From NCBI GenBank assembly GCA_021234155.1, contig JAJEKV010000006.1, forward strand, positions 308,001 to 372,000: a stretch of DNA of 64,000 bases, given 5' to 3'. This DNA is from Isoetes taiwanensis (lineage: Eukaryota; Streptophyta; Lycopodiopsida; Isoetales; Isoetaceae). The translations under genes and the position numbers were made by a program. The notes beneath the pieces were generated by a model, which was not told the origin of the DNA, made no database searches, and saw nothing but the letters and a program-made list of their open reading frames with translations. Below, piece by piece: positions 53,322 to 64,000 of this stretch (position 1 is the stretch's first letter; the number at the start of each line of letters is the position of its first letter).

Positions 53322-54740
53322 GAGATCCCCTAGCACGGATTCCTCCAACTCTAGTTCCGACTCCGACTCCGAATCTAGGGAGCAGAACAATGATCGGCAA
53401 GACCGCGGGGAGGGTCCCAACCATGTTAGGGGTAGGATTGAAGCCGACTACCAGAAGAAAGTCGACTCTGCACTGAGTAATGTGTGGAAAGCCAGGAACC
53501 TGGAACAGTTCTCAGGAGACAACATGTCAGGAATGGAAGCCGGGGCTTGGTTGGTTGGTGGAAAGGCTATGCCAAAGCCCATGGGTTTAGCAGAGATAAC
53601 TGCAGATTCAAGAAGTTCTCCAAGGCATTTAAGCGTCATTACGTGCCGAGGGAACACAAGTGCCATATGATGCAACAGTTCTACAGGTTGGAGCAGGGCA
53701 ATAAGACAGTCCAGACGTATACCGAAGAGTTCACGAGGATGAGGCTCTATGTGCTAAAGTTGAGCGAAAGACACGCAGTAGAGGGGTACATTGAAGGCTT
53801 GAATGAGGAGATTAGGAAGCTTGTGAGAGCTATAAACCCCAGAACATTGTCAGAAGCAGAGTCTAAGGTCGTGAGCTTACAAGGAATAGGTCCCTAAGGC
53901 AGTGGACAGAAGCAACAGTACTATCAGGACAAGGGAAAAGCTACAGGAAGCTATAGCCGAAGAGCAACAAGCCCGGCAGCTGCTAGACCTCAGTACAACG
54001 CAAACTATGGAAAGCAACGGAATGCAAATTTTGGCAAGCAGGACAAGAAGTAGGTCAGCTTCAGGGACAAAGAGCAAGCGGGTGGTTCAAACTACTCCAA
54101 AGCATTGAAGCAGTTCTTACAGTCCATTCCGAAGGAGAAGAGGCAAGAATGCATTGAAAAGTAGTTGTGCTTCAGGTGCTTCCAGCCAGGACATCGGACA
54201 CACAACTGCCCCTTTGTGATGAATGTAGTGCTAGCAGAGCTAGGAGGATGGGAGACACCATCGGAGATCGATGAAGAAGATGTTTGCGACTACATCCAAG
54301 GTGAGTGCCACATCTTTGCTGCCATTGACTCTGAGAATGATGAGAGTCAATACCAGGTCATCTCGACGACTGGAAAAGTCAAAGTCAAGTCCTTCATAGT
54401 GTTGATAGACACGGGAGAGCCCATAGTTTTACTTCGCCAAGGATGGTAGACATGTTGAAGCTGAAGCCTTTGAAGTCCAAGTCTAGGCATGTTGTGTTGG
54501 CAAGTGGGGCAATCCGACACACAGCAAGAAAGAGGATCGACTTCGACATAGACTTGCCAGGAATCAACGTTGGAATGGGAGCAGAAGTAATGAACACAAA
54601 ATGAACATCGGCAAGTATGACTTCATCATAAGCATGGAATACCTTGGCCCGGCTGGAGCCGTGATTGATTGTGGGAAGCGGAAAGTCACCTTAACGATGG
54701 GGGATGGAAAAATCATTGAGATAACAGGTAAATAGGTCAT
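53322..54740 (+). pseudogene. element E gag-protease remnant
   Basis: Gag text IEADYQKKVDSALSNVWKAR, then a deletion of about 100 bases relative to D before WWKGYAKAHGFSRDNCRFKK, FKRHYVPREHKC and AVEGYIEGLNEEIRK. A Gln-rich stretch near 53900-54100 has stops. Zinc knuckle CFRCFQPGHRTHNC at 54168. Protease VLIDTG near 54403 with a frameshift after it. Confidence 0.85.
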
Positions 54741-54879
54741 CCCAATCATGCAATGCATGTCTAGTAAGAAGTTACTTAGATGCATAAAGAAGGAGCAAGT
54801 GGCCTATGTCTTTAAGCTAGAAGTTGAGGAGCCAGAAACAGAGGAAGACAAGGAGACCGAAGCATTGAGCAAGCTAGTC

Positions 54880-56140
54880 AATAGCCAAGCTAGTGAAGGA
54901 ATTCCATGGTTTGTTCCCAGATGAGATCAAGCAACTTCCACCTTATAGGGGAGTCGAGTGTAAAATAGCACTTGAGCCAGGGACGAAGCCAACAAGTAAA
55001 GCACCCTACAGAATGTCACCTCAGGAGTTGACAGAATTGAAGAAGCAATTGCAAGAGTTGCTAGACCTAGGTTTTATAAGACAGAGCGTCTCTCCATTTG
55101 GAGCGCCAATCCTTTTTGTCAAGAAGAAAGATGGAAGTCTCAGAATGTGCATTGACTAAACAAGCACACCATCAAGAACAAGTATGCGCTACCTCGAACA
55201 GATGATTTGATGGATCAACTGCAGGGAGCAAAGGTTTTCTCCAAGATAGACTTGAGGTAAGGCTACTACCAGATCAGAATCAAGGAAGAAAACATCCATA
55301 AGACTGTATTCAGGACGAGATATGACCACTATGAGTTCACAATGATGCCTTGGATTGTTCAATGCTCCAGCAACTTTCATGAGGCTCATGAACGATGTTT
55401 TTCGCGAGTTTATAGACACATTCACCATAATTTTCTTTGATGATATTCTAGTCTACAGCAAATCCTTGGAGGAGCATGCCCTACACTTGAGGAAAGTACT
55501 TGAAAAGTTGAGGAGGCATCAGCTTTATGCGAAGCTATCCAAGTGTCACTTCGCGACAGAAAGGGTAGAGTACTTGGGGCATGTCATCACAGTGGAAGGA
55601 TTTCTACCGACCCTGCGAAGATTGAAGCAGTAATTGATTGGCCGGCACTAAAGAATATCCATGAAGTGAGGAGCTTCCTTGGCTTAGCAGACAGAAAGTT
55701 CGCCAGGAACTTTACAAAGGTAGCAGCACCGCTAACGGACCTCACCAAAGTAGAGAAGATAAAAGATTGGGCGAGTCATTGGCAAAGGAAGGCCGATGCA
55801 ACGTTTGAGACATTAATGCAGGAGAAGAGAGTGGTAGCGTATGATTCAAGGAAGATGAACAACGTCGCGTTACCCAATCCACGACTAGGAGTTGCTAGCA
55901 ATGGTGAGAGCATTGAGAACATGGAGGCATTATCTTTTGGGAAGGAAGTTCCAATTAGATACGGGCCATCAAAGTCTACAGTATGTCTCCACCCAAGCAC
56001 ATCTCAACTTGAGACAAAGGAGATGGATGGAGTTCCTGGAGGAGTACGATTTTGTCATCGTGTATAAGCTAGGCAAGCTCAACGTGGTTGCGGATGTGCT
56101 CTCAAGGCACCCCTTATGCCATATCAACACTCACCGGTGA
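54880..56140 (+). pseudogene. element E reverse transcriptase and RNase H remnant
   Basis: RT pieces: 54893-55159 ([20 protein letters not shown], then a stop where YRQLN is expected), 55355-55633 ([28 protein letters not shown]) and 55543-56067. RNase H is internally deleted around 55810 (LMQEKRVVAYDSRKM follows directly), then TGHQSLQYV and VVADVLSRHP. At least five frame breaks. Confidence 0.85.
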
Positions 56141-57412
56141 GTTTGGCAAGAAGATAGAAGAAATGTTGCCAACGGAACGAGACTTCAAGGAAGCATGGGC
56201 AAGCCTTTCTAAGGCGGCAAGAACGGACAAAGAGAGGGAAATCTTCAAGCATTTTAAGAAGGAAGACAACCTATTGTACCATAAGAACAAATTGTGTGTA
56301 CCGGAGTCATCCGGAATCAGGAAATTAATATTCCACGATACACACAATAGCCCAATAGCCGATCATGTGGGTTTTATGAAGACCTACTTCAAGATAAGAA
56401 GTAGCTACTATTGGCCCGGCATGAAGAAGCAGATAGCCAGGTACATTCGAGAATGTCAGCTATGTCAGCAGATGAAGGCAGACCAATTTGAATTCCAAGA
56501 GTGTTGGAGCCATTGCCAGTGCCAAATGCCAAATGGAAAGTAATAAGCATGGATTTCATAGCAGGGATCCCAAGAACCATAAGGGGCAAGGGCGCCTTAA
56601 TGATAGTAGTGGACAAATTATCAAAAATGACGCATTTTGTGCCATGCAAGACCATGGATACGACGTTGGATACTGTTGTGTTGTTCACAAAGGAAATCTT
56701 TCGACTCCATAAGATGCCAAGGGAGATAATCTTTGATAGGGATTCGAAGTTCATGAGTGCATTTTGGCAAGATCTCTTCACCACCATCTAGACGAAGGTG
56801 TCGATGAGCACGACATATCATCCTCAGACTGATGGGCATACAGAGCGTACAAATTGGATACTTGAAGATATGTTGAGGAATTACATCTGGAACAAGCAAT
56901 CAAAGTGGGACGATTACATTCACTTGGTAGAGTTTGTATACAATAGCACCAAGCAAGAGTCATCTCAATTCATGATCAACTATGGCTATCAATGCTTGAC
57001 TCCAGACACTTGGCACAATCCTGTGTCCAAGGTGGAAGTATCCCAGCAGATGCTAGCCAACATGCAACAATTGGTGGAAGAAGTGAGAGGATATCTTCTA
57101 GCAGCAAGAAGCCAGCAGAAGAGTGTAGCCGATAAGCACAGAACAATAAGAGAGTTCCAGGTAGGGGACAATGTGTGGTTGAAGATCAAAGTCAAGCACG
57201 CGAAGCTCCGCATCGACAATTGCAAGAAACTTGCTCCAAGATGGGCTGGGCCGTTCAAGATAACCAAAAGAGTAGGTAACCAATCCTACAAGTTGGATCT
57301 GCCAGCACATCTCAAAATCCATAGGGTCTTCCATGTAAGTCTCCTGAAGAGGCACACTCCTAATCCAAAGGAAGTATTGGAGACAACAGAGTTACTGAAA
57401 AATGACGGATGA
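56088..57412 (+). pseudogene. element E integrase remnant
   Basis: Three overlapping frames. Zinc region HDTHNSPIADHVGF and CQLCQQMK. Catalytic Asp in SMDFIAGIPR and in IFDRDSKFMSAFW. Glu in TDGHTERTNW. C-terminal domain GDNVWLKIKVKHAKLRID and HVSLLKRHTPNP. A TAG at about 56790 and a shift near 57405 break it. Confidence 0.9.
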
Positions 57413-57460
57413 CCAACTCGAGATCGTCCCAGAGGTTCTTCTTGACAGGTCCTACAATCC

Positions 57461-57631
57461 CAATTTCTCCGATACCTAGTGAAATGGACGCACTTCCCTG
57501 TGGAAGACGCTACGTGGGTACTACAATCAGATTTGGAGAAGCAGTACCCCCAATTCATGGAGCAATGCAAGGTCCGGCTCGTCACCGAAGTAGTCGACAC
57601 CGAACCGATAGGTGAGTGTGAGGTAGATTAA
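57461..57631 (+). pseudogene. element E chromodomain-like end
   Basis: FLRYLVKWTHFPVEDATW and SDLEKQYPQFMEQC mirror the D module at 50948. It then has its own short tail ending at TAA 57629. Conservation of this module between old and young copies supports its importance to the lineage. Confidence 0.8.
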
Positions 57632-58691
57632 GAAGTCTACCCCCGTTGCCACGGAAATAGACGAAATTGAGAGATAAGAGGTCATTTAGTCATGCATTGA
57701 TAGGAAAGCACCTTTAGTCAATGCCTACTATGGGGAGGACACCATCCTTCATGCCAAAGGCGACGAAAGGTATAGACATAAGTGATCATCTTAGGCATGA
57801 TAGGGCGCTGTCTCCACGGCCAAGATGGAAGAAACATCATCTTCTTACGTGGGGAGATTAGTCTTGCATCCATATAATTAATTAAGTATAATTAAATGGA
57901 TGGTTCCCTAATAACCAACTTTATAATAAATAAATGTGTACTCTGCAATTTTTGATGGATAAAAAACATGAGTTTTTTTACTTCGATCTCAAACCCATGG
58001 TCTATTTCTTACAAGGTAGTCAAATTCTTTGGCTGCTATGTTTGGTGATGTAAAGTCCAAGGATGCCCACATGCCTAACAATAAAGTTTTATTCCCTTAT
58101 CATTGTGTATTCATTCATTCTCAAATCCATGTGCTACTAACGTGACATGTTCTTTGTTTCATAGCTATCCAAATTAGTTGGCTGCATTTTGCAAGATAAA
58201 ACTATTTCATCTTGCTACATAAAATTTAAGGATTTTTTCCCAAATGTTATTGTTTAGAGTTAGCGATTTGCATATGCCTATTAAGCTAGAAATAGGGAAT
58301 CTTTTATAAATACTTCTAATGCGTTACATTTGCATTTACTCGTTCTTATTTTGCTTTGATGCAATTTAACTAGGTAGTCGAATTCTCCTGCTACCATTGA
58401 CCACATGTTGATTGTTAATTGTCAATTTGCTACATATTGAGATTAAAAGTTTTCTATGTCAAGATAGGGAGATTGAGCAAGCAAGAACACCAAAGTGATA
58501 TCAGTAATAATTTGGAAGTCATAATGTACGAATAGATGCATTTGCCAATCTGTACCATAAAACAAAATGCCCAATATAAGAATCCAGGGTAATAAGTAGT
58601 GCCAATGGAGCCCAAGTGCATTGTATTGGTTAGAAAATCGCAAATTTTCTTCATTACATATTTGCTAGGCTTGAAAGCATACTTGCGTTCA
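57632..58691. other. intergenic DNA, no gene seen
   Basis: The first 250 bases may be element E 3' UTR. No LTR was found. The rest is AT-rich without ORFs of interest. Confidence 0.5.
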
Positions 58692-58788
58692 AGTTTATTA
58701 GAGATTTGTTTTATTATGCAAGGTAGAATATGCATATGAGCAGTTTATTAGAGATTTGTTTTATTATGCAAGGTAGAATATGCATATG
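58692..58788. repeat. 47-base perfect tandem duplication
   Basis: AGTTTATTAGAGATTTGTTT...GCATATG at 58692-58738 is repeated exactly at 58742-58788, offset 50 bases. It directly abuts the foldback at 58787. Identity of the copies means it is recent. Confidence 0.9.
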
Positions 58789-58874
58789 GGGCAGGCAATT
58801 TCACCTGGTAATGTCCTGGCGAGCCCGTTAGGGCGAGCCAAGGTCCGAGCCAGGGAAATTGCCTGCCCTGGCAC
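58787..58874. mobile_element. small foldback / MITE-like element
   Basis: GGGGCAGGCAATTTC at the left end and GAAATTGCCTGCCC at the right end are inverted repeats of 14-15 bases extending into CCTGG/CCAGG. An inner CTGGCGAGCCCGTTAGGGCGAGCC segment is also partly self-complementary. It is about 86 bases long with no clear target duplication. It lies 275 bases before the mitoferrin ATG. Confidence 0.55.
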
Positions 58875-59147
58875 ATTCACTAACGTAATGTTTCGGGGCA
58901 GAGGCTATTTAGCTTACTGGAGCGGAAGCAAGCAACGATTTCTTCAGAATCATTGCAATTTTATAGAGGCCAAGAGAGAAGGCCATTATTAGAGATAATC
59001 TGGGTCTGTAATTAGGCGAAATAGCCGTATTAAAAAACTTTTTTTCTTGTCCTTTTATTCTTTCAAAAGAATAACGTGGCAGTAAAGGTGCTAAAAGATA
59101 GCTGAACCCTATAACAGACGTAAACTCAATTAGGGTTAAGTGCAGGA
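58875..59147 (+). promoter_or_regulatory. mitoferrin upstream region / 5' UTR
   Basis: No TATA box close to the ATG is convincing. The ATG context is GCAGGAATGGCT. The sequence just before it (AATTAGGGTTAAGTGCAG) could be leader or a splice acceptor of an upstream non-coding exon. Confidence 0.4.
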
Positions 59148-61029
59148 ATGGCTGAAACCGTCTCCGATCTTCGAAAACGAGTCCTCACCACTGAAGCATC
59201 AACCAGCTATGGCGACTTAGATTTGCAAGAAAATGTGAGTGCTAAAAATGGTTTGGTTTTGCACGATGGTCTCACTTTCAGCCAATTCATGTTGGCTGGA
59301 TCAGTTGCAGGAATAGTAGAGCATGTTGCCATATTTCCAATAGATACTTTAAAAACCAGAGTTCAGATGGCTTGTGGACCAGCTCCATGTGGAAGAAATT
59401 CAGGAGCAGGGCCTTGTGGATCTGTTCATTCTCTTTCTAGGATATTTTTTAATTTGATGAAAACTGAAGGGCCATCTGGTCTTTACAGAGGCCTAGGTGC
59501 AATGGTCTTAGGTGCAGGACCATCTCATGCGGTGTATTTTGCATTCTATGAAATTTGCAAGGAGAAATATGGAGGAAATAAAGAAGGGCATCAACCCCTA
59601 GCTCATATGGCAGCTGGTGCTAGTGCTACTGTTGCCAGCGATGCAGTCCTGACCCCTATGGATGTGGTTAAGCAAAGATTGCAGCTTAGGGAAAGCCCAT
59701 ATCGTAGTGTCACTGATTGTGTGAAGAGAATGCTTAGGGAGGAAGGTGTTCGAGCATTCTATGCATCTTATAGAACTACAGTTTTGATGAACGTTCCATT
59801 CACAGGTGTGCATTTTGCAACTTATGAGGCGGCAAAGAAGATATTTGATGGGTTTTACCCATATTTGGCAGAGGAAGAACATTTGTTGACACATTTATTT
59901 GCTGGTGGTATCGCCGGAGGATTTGCTAGTGCTATCACCACCCCGTTGGATGTCGTAAAAACAAGGTTACAGTGCCAGGTAGGTGTAAATTTTATTTACT
60001 TTTATAGTTTTCTTGGCTAATATCTGGAAGTGGTAAAAGTCGCATTAGAGAAGGGAGAGTGTTCATTTCAGGTATATACGCTCATTTTTACGGAAAGATA
60101 CTATGAAGTGTCCTATTAGACAAGTGCTTAGGAAATTCCATTGGAAATCCCTGTAACTTGTTACCATCAGGTTCATTTGCCATCCGATATATCCCATCAC
60201 TTCATAAATCTTTTATCACTTTCGACACTTACTCTGATTTTTTCTACGCATCGTGCTGCTATGTCAGCATCACTAACCCTTCTTGGTTCCCTGAGGTTAT
60301 TAATGATATCAATTGCCACAGCTGGTCAGTAGGTAGTGAGTTATCTAGTTATAGCATAAGCAGGAAAGTTTTAGTTCTAGGTCATCAGAAGTGTGTGCAT
60401 TTGCTGTTTTGTTCTCTCATATGAATTATAGTACTGTTGCCATGCCATTAAAATAACAAGGTATACAAAAAAAGTATGTCCTCATTGCCGCAAAGTTTTA
60501 GCTTGCCATAGTTTGAGAACATAACTACTGAACTACAAATATACCAAAACACAAGGTAATAGTGTAATATAATTTCAATGGTCTAAGATCTCTACAGCAG
60601 TTAGAAGTATATGCATTGTTTGAATGCCACATTGTCTCGATATAAATTGTCCAGTGTACACCGTGAAGTTTACATTCAAATGACAGGTATTCTTGTTTGT
60701 TGAGAGCTTTTTGTTGGTTAGCCTGATCTAGATTCTCATTTGTTTGCTAATGTTGCCCTGAGGTTTTTGTTTGTTGTCAGTTTATTTCTGTTTTGAATTT
60801 TCTTTTATTGCATTCACAGGGGGTATGCGGAGCCAAGAGGTTTGAAACTTCATCAATAAGGGAAGTAGTCCAGCAGATTGTGAAACAGGAAGGACCTTGG
60901 GCATTATTCAAAGGACTGAAGCCAAGGGTAATGTTTCACGTTCCTGCAGCTGCAATAAGTTGGTCTACATATGAAGCAGGAAAAGCATTTTTACAACGAT
61001 GGAATGCAAGGAAGACAAAATCTCTTTAA
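59148..61029 (+). CDS. MIT: mitoferrin (mitochondrial iron carrier), two exons
   Basis: Exon 1 59148-59978 and exon 2 60820-61029, GT-AG intron of 841 bases, phase 0 (CAG|GTAGG, CACAG|GGGG). The product is 346 residues, a normal length. Three mitochondrial-carrier repeats, each with the P-x-D/E-x-x-K/R signature: FPIDTLKTR at 63-71, then TPMDVVKQR and TPLDVVKTR. Six transmembrane helices are expected in the inner membrane. Plant mitoferrins (MIT1/MIT2, related to yeast Mrs3/Mrs4) import iron for Fe-S cluster and haem synthesis. The Mrs3/4-type text GxxAxGAGPSHAVYFAFYE, in repeat 1, supports this subfamily over other carriers. Intact, with no transposon in the intron. Confidence 0.95.
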
Positions 61030-62589
61030 TCTGTCAAGTATTCTTTTGCCATTTACATTTGTACATGTACTGTACATGGAAAATGGCCCCATCATGAAGT
61101 CTGCTTTCAGTTGAAGGTTATGTGCCCTTGCAGCTACAACAGTTTCATGTACACCGGCATTATATTTAATAAATTCAGTTGATTGACGAATGTTCATCAT
61201 CAGGACTCATATTTATCAGCTTAGACTCAACTACATCTAATTACTGAGTTCTTCCGTTGCATTTTTCCAGAAGGCACTCACGCTTTTTGAGGGGGACTTT
61301 TTTGTTTGCAGTAGTATTAATGACTACCATTTCCTAATCAGTCTGGCAGTGGAGCAGCCCAGGGTAACTGTAACTCGTGGGAAGGAATGGTCATGGATCC
61401 TGTTAGAGGCCTCTTTTTTTGCATGTTAAAGATCTCCGTGAGATTGTCTCTATTCTTAAATTCTATGCCTGAGGCCTGAATGAAAGGAATTTCTTGCCTT
61501 TGCAGATTCTACTTTAGGTTTTGACTGTCGCACTCAGGCATTGTCTAGTTGACCAAGATGCTGTTGACATATAGCTCCTTCACATTCAGCTACAACAATG
61601 GCTTAATTCAGAGGTTTGCATTAGATTTTCATATAGTTTGAGGCGGTCATTTTTACATCGTGATTTCGTCTTGATTTCTTTTTCCCTGCCCAGATTCTTC
61701 ACCATCGTTTCGTCTGCCCTGATATGTCTGAAGGATATGGATAATTTTTTGTATAAGCCTTCTGGAGCAACCGACAAGGGTTGCATTGGTAGGCTCTTAA
61801 ACTGCTCTCAAACAGGAACCTTTTTACTGCATTCTGGCCAGATTGTCAGCAGATTGGATAAGCAAATATACTCTTTGAACTGGATGGTTGTTGTTTTTGT
61901 TTAAATGCGATTCCCTTGCCTTAACTGTTGCTTTATGCAGGCAGAATTCGTTTGTATTATTTTGCTTGACAGGTTAATGATAAAAATGCAGGTCTTGTGG
62001 CCAACTTAAGGCGGCAAATTGTACTCTGATCAGCAGATCGGATAAACAGGTGATTGCCTCTTTGGCAAAACTGACCATGTCACTTGTTTTTAACTGTTGC
62101 TTTATGCAGCGGAATTGTATTAAACAACTGGCAATGTCCTAGGCGCTTCGCAGAATTTCCGGTCCAAAAAATGATTTTCCGGTTCACTAAAAATATGTAC
62201 ATACGGGCGATAAAAAAATGGCGTATAAGGATTTATCCGATTCATATTTATATGTGTAGGATTTTTTCCGGTAAAAAAAAAGGTTATAGGATTTTTTTTA
62301 TAAGGGTAGTTTTTATAAGGGTAGTTTGTATATATTTTATTTCTTTATTTATGGCTTATATTACCAGTGTATGGCAAAGTAACCTAAGTGCCTAACTTAC
62401 CTCTAATAATTATTATTGCTACTACCACCAATAATATTTAATCAATAAAAGGTGTAACGAAAAGGCCAATTAAAAAAAAATAAAAATGATGAGATTCAGA
62501 ATAAAATCTTGGTGGACGGTTCGCTTATGCGGAACTGGATTCAGTGCCAAAGTTCAACATCATTCAGTCATTTGAGATCAATCATCGAT
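61030..62589. other. mitoferrin 3' UTR, then intergenic DNA
   Basis: The first 150-200 bases are probably 3' UTR (TTTAATAAATTCAG at about 61167 is a possible poly(A) signal). The remainder has T-rich acceptor-like sites but no coding exon. The phrase TTAACTGTTGCTTTATGCAG occurs twice (about 61922 and 62091), a short direct repeat. Confidence 0.5.
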
Positions 62590-62637
62590 ATGGCCTTCGA
62601 TGCAATTCAAACGGCATCTCAACTGCGTTTTCATGAG
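62590..62637 (+). other. candidate first exon with strong splice donor
   Basis: ATG followed by 15 codons (AFDAIQTASQLRFHE) ending GAG|GTAAGT. The next good acceptor (AAATTGTGCAG, about 63142) would lead in phase 0 to an immediate TAG, so either this exon is untranslated or the pairing is wrong. It possibly belongs to the zinc-finger pseudogene that follows. Confidence 0.3.
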
Positions 62638-63196
62638 GTAAGTTCTTTATTCTCATAGCAGTTTCTACAATACGGATTAAATCAAACAATCGCTGTTACA
62701 ACTGGAATTAAGCTTTTACTGCCTTCCCTGCTCTGGAACCTGATTTCTTGCTCTGGAACCTGATTTCTTAAGGCGATTTGCCTATTCTAGCAGCAATGAA
62801 TTCGTTGAATTGAGTGCAACATCGGATCTGCTAGCAATGCATCTGCTTCAGAAGATGCCACATTCTTCACCTCGAAATTTTACTCGCATCCTGCGCCATA
62901 AAAACAACGCCACAATCCCAAATGCGAGCACATAGCAGCATGGGTCGAGGATTCGTTGCCTGGTCTTGGACCTGTGCACTAAGGGAAATTAAAAAATCGA
63001 CAACTTGCAGCAGTAAAGAAACTTGAGTCAACAAGGCAGAGTATGAAAGAATTCTGTGCTGAAGTTTCAGTATTGTCTGTCTGAAGTTTTTGTCAAAGCC
63101 TGAAGATTTCATATTCATTCTTCTATTCTTCAAATTGTGCAGGTGTAGAAGATCTGGTTTTGACCCTTCTCATCCTCTTGTTTTTCCTGTCAATAT

Positions 63197-64000
63197 GCCA
63201 AAAGTTTTAGTAGCAAAGAAGCGTTGCATGGCCACAGAAATTCATGCTGGGAGACAATCCACCTTGAATTGAAGAATTGATAAAGAAGAGCATGAAAACA
63301 CGCAGCAGACATATCATGAAGAGAATACACAGGTTGGACATGTAGGGACTAGTAAAAAACAGGGAGACCAATGAAAAGAATATTGGAAACTGACATGGAA
63401 TTGGTTGGAGCATGATGAAGAGAAGGAGTTGATCTTTTGTACTCTTTGTAAAGCAAATCGTAGAGCAAGGAATGCGTCTGCTCGATTTGGCTCGAAGAAT
63501 TTCAAAACATCTAGTTTTCATGCTCATGCATCTTCAAAGGAGCACAAAGAGTCATTTTACCGTGATGAAGTTAGGAATGGAAAGCAAAAACCTATTGAGG
63601 TTGCAGCGACAAAGCATCGAGATCTTTCAAATGTGCATCATACCAGGCTGCTTGGATTGCAACTATGCGGCTAGTTACAGCATTTCTTACCGAAAGTCCT
63701 TTTGCACTCCCCTCACTCACAGTCGTCAACACAACAGGAACCAGCAAGCAACTAAGCAACGCAGCAAAAATAAGAGGAAGCTGAACAAGGTAAGCATTGT
63801 TTATTATTCTTATTCTAATGATTATTCAAATCATTTGATTCTAGTCCTTTTTCTTATTCTTGTAATAGTTTATTCTAATGATCATGCACACTTTAGGTGT
63901 GATTGCATTAATGCGAGCAGCTTATTATATTGCAAAAGGTTTTGCTCCATTAAGACGATTTCCAGAGATAATCGAATTGCAGAGACTTAATGGGCTTACT
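63197..64000 (+). pseudogene. hAT-related zinc-finger (ZNF862/DUF4371-like) gene, broken, runs off end
   Basis: One frame from ATG 63197 (MPKVLVAKKRCM) crosses two TGA stops (about 63269 and 63371) into WNWLEHDEEKELIFCTLCKA and SSFHAHASSKEHKE, a C-x2-C...H-x5-H TTF/BED-like finger typical of hAT-derived proteins. A shift near 63645 leads to AWIATMRLVTAFLTESPF. A splice donor (AACAAG|GTAAGC, 63789) and acceptor (CACTTTAG, about 63898) precede VIALMRAAYYIAKGFAPLRR and EIIELQRLNG, a text seen in ZNF862-like proteins. It continues past 64000. Stops and shift make it a probable pseudogene of a domesticated or former transposase. Confidence 0.6.

Larger units (their letters stand above)
53322..57631 (+). 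mobile_element. element E: decayed related chromovirus, internal part
   Basis: Starts inside gag and ends after the chromodomain. All domains match D in order with clear but lower similarity (for example [18 protein letters not shown] against [18 protein letters not shown]). There is no LTR, PBS or accessory gene on either side. Many frameshifts, small deletions and stops make it much older than D. It shows the integrase CxxC (CQLC) that D has lost. Confidence 0.9.

Overview
The window is nuclear DNA of a land plant with a large, repeat-rich genome. Spliced genes with GT-AG introns, a plant mitoferrin, plant L1-type LINEs with a zf-RVT tail, and Tat-type and chromodomain-bearing Ty3/gypsy elements all support this. 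A non-angiosperm vascular plant (fern, lycophyte or gymnosperm) is my guess, not something the sequence proves. About two thirds of the window is transposable-element DNA. Only one clearly intact host gene is present, a two-exon mitoferrin at 59148-61029.

Layout. (1) 1-12540: old intergenic DNA with two copies of a tRNA-derived SINE in opposite orientation, a decayed LINE reverse transcriptase and a decayed retro-gene region whose ORF starts with the histone H3 tail sequence. (2) 12660-33220: a nest. An old L1-like LINE ('LINE A', minus strand) is split by a young 11.0-kb Tat-lineage LTR retrotransposon (12909-23923, TSD CCTGG) and by a 7.1-kb LINE ('LINE B', 24167-31313, 15-bp TSD). (3) 33591-35426: five exon-like blocks, in phase, of a plant gene I do not recognise, followed by a degenerate hexamer array. 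(4) 36099-57631: three related chromoviral elements fused end to end. C (36099-40310) is 5'-truncated and lacks gag-pol. D (40311-53321) is complete with two 1.59-kb LTRs. E (53322-57631) is a decayed gag-pol. (5) 58692-64000: a tandem duplication and a foldback beside the mitoferrin gene, then a broken hAT-related zinc-finger gene running off the end.

The main discovery candidate is in region 4. Between its primer-binding site and gag, element D carries an intact 345-codon ORF whose last 99 residues are a histone H3 core, aligned without gaps to H3 residues 37-135 at about 85% identity, with H3.3-type residues (Tyr41, Leu90). Element C carries a far more divergent (about 50%) but still ungapped H3 fold at the same place. 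In both elements the H3 ORF is followed by a second, related accessory ORF of unknown function and by a third ORF that begins at a 3' splice site. The same elements encode an integrase with a C-terminal chromodomain-like module, the domain class that in other chromoviruses is thought to read methylated H3. An LTR retrotransposon that carries both a histone H3 and a chromodomain, with an old and a younger H3 version in one locus, is to my knowledge undescribed. In D the H3 and second accessory ORFs are open while gag-pol has about six frameshifts.

Limits: all homology calls are by eye against remembered family features. Percentages are hand counts. Many lesions are single-base indels in repeats and could in part be assembly error.
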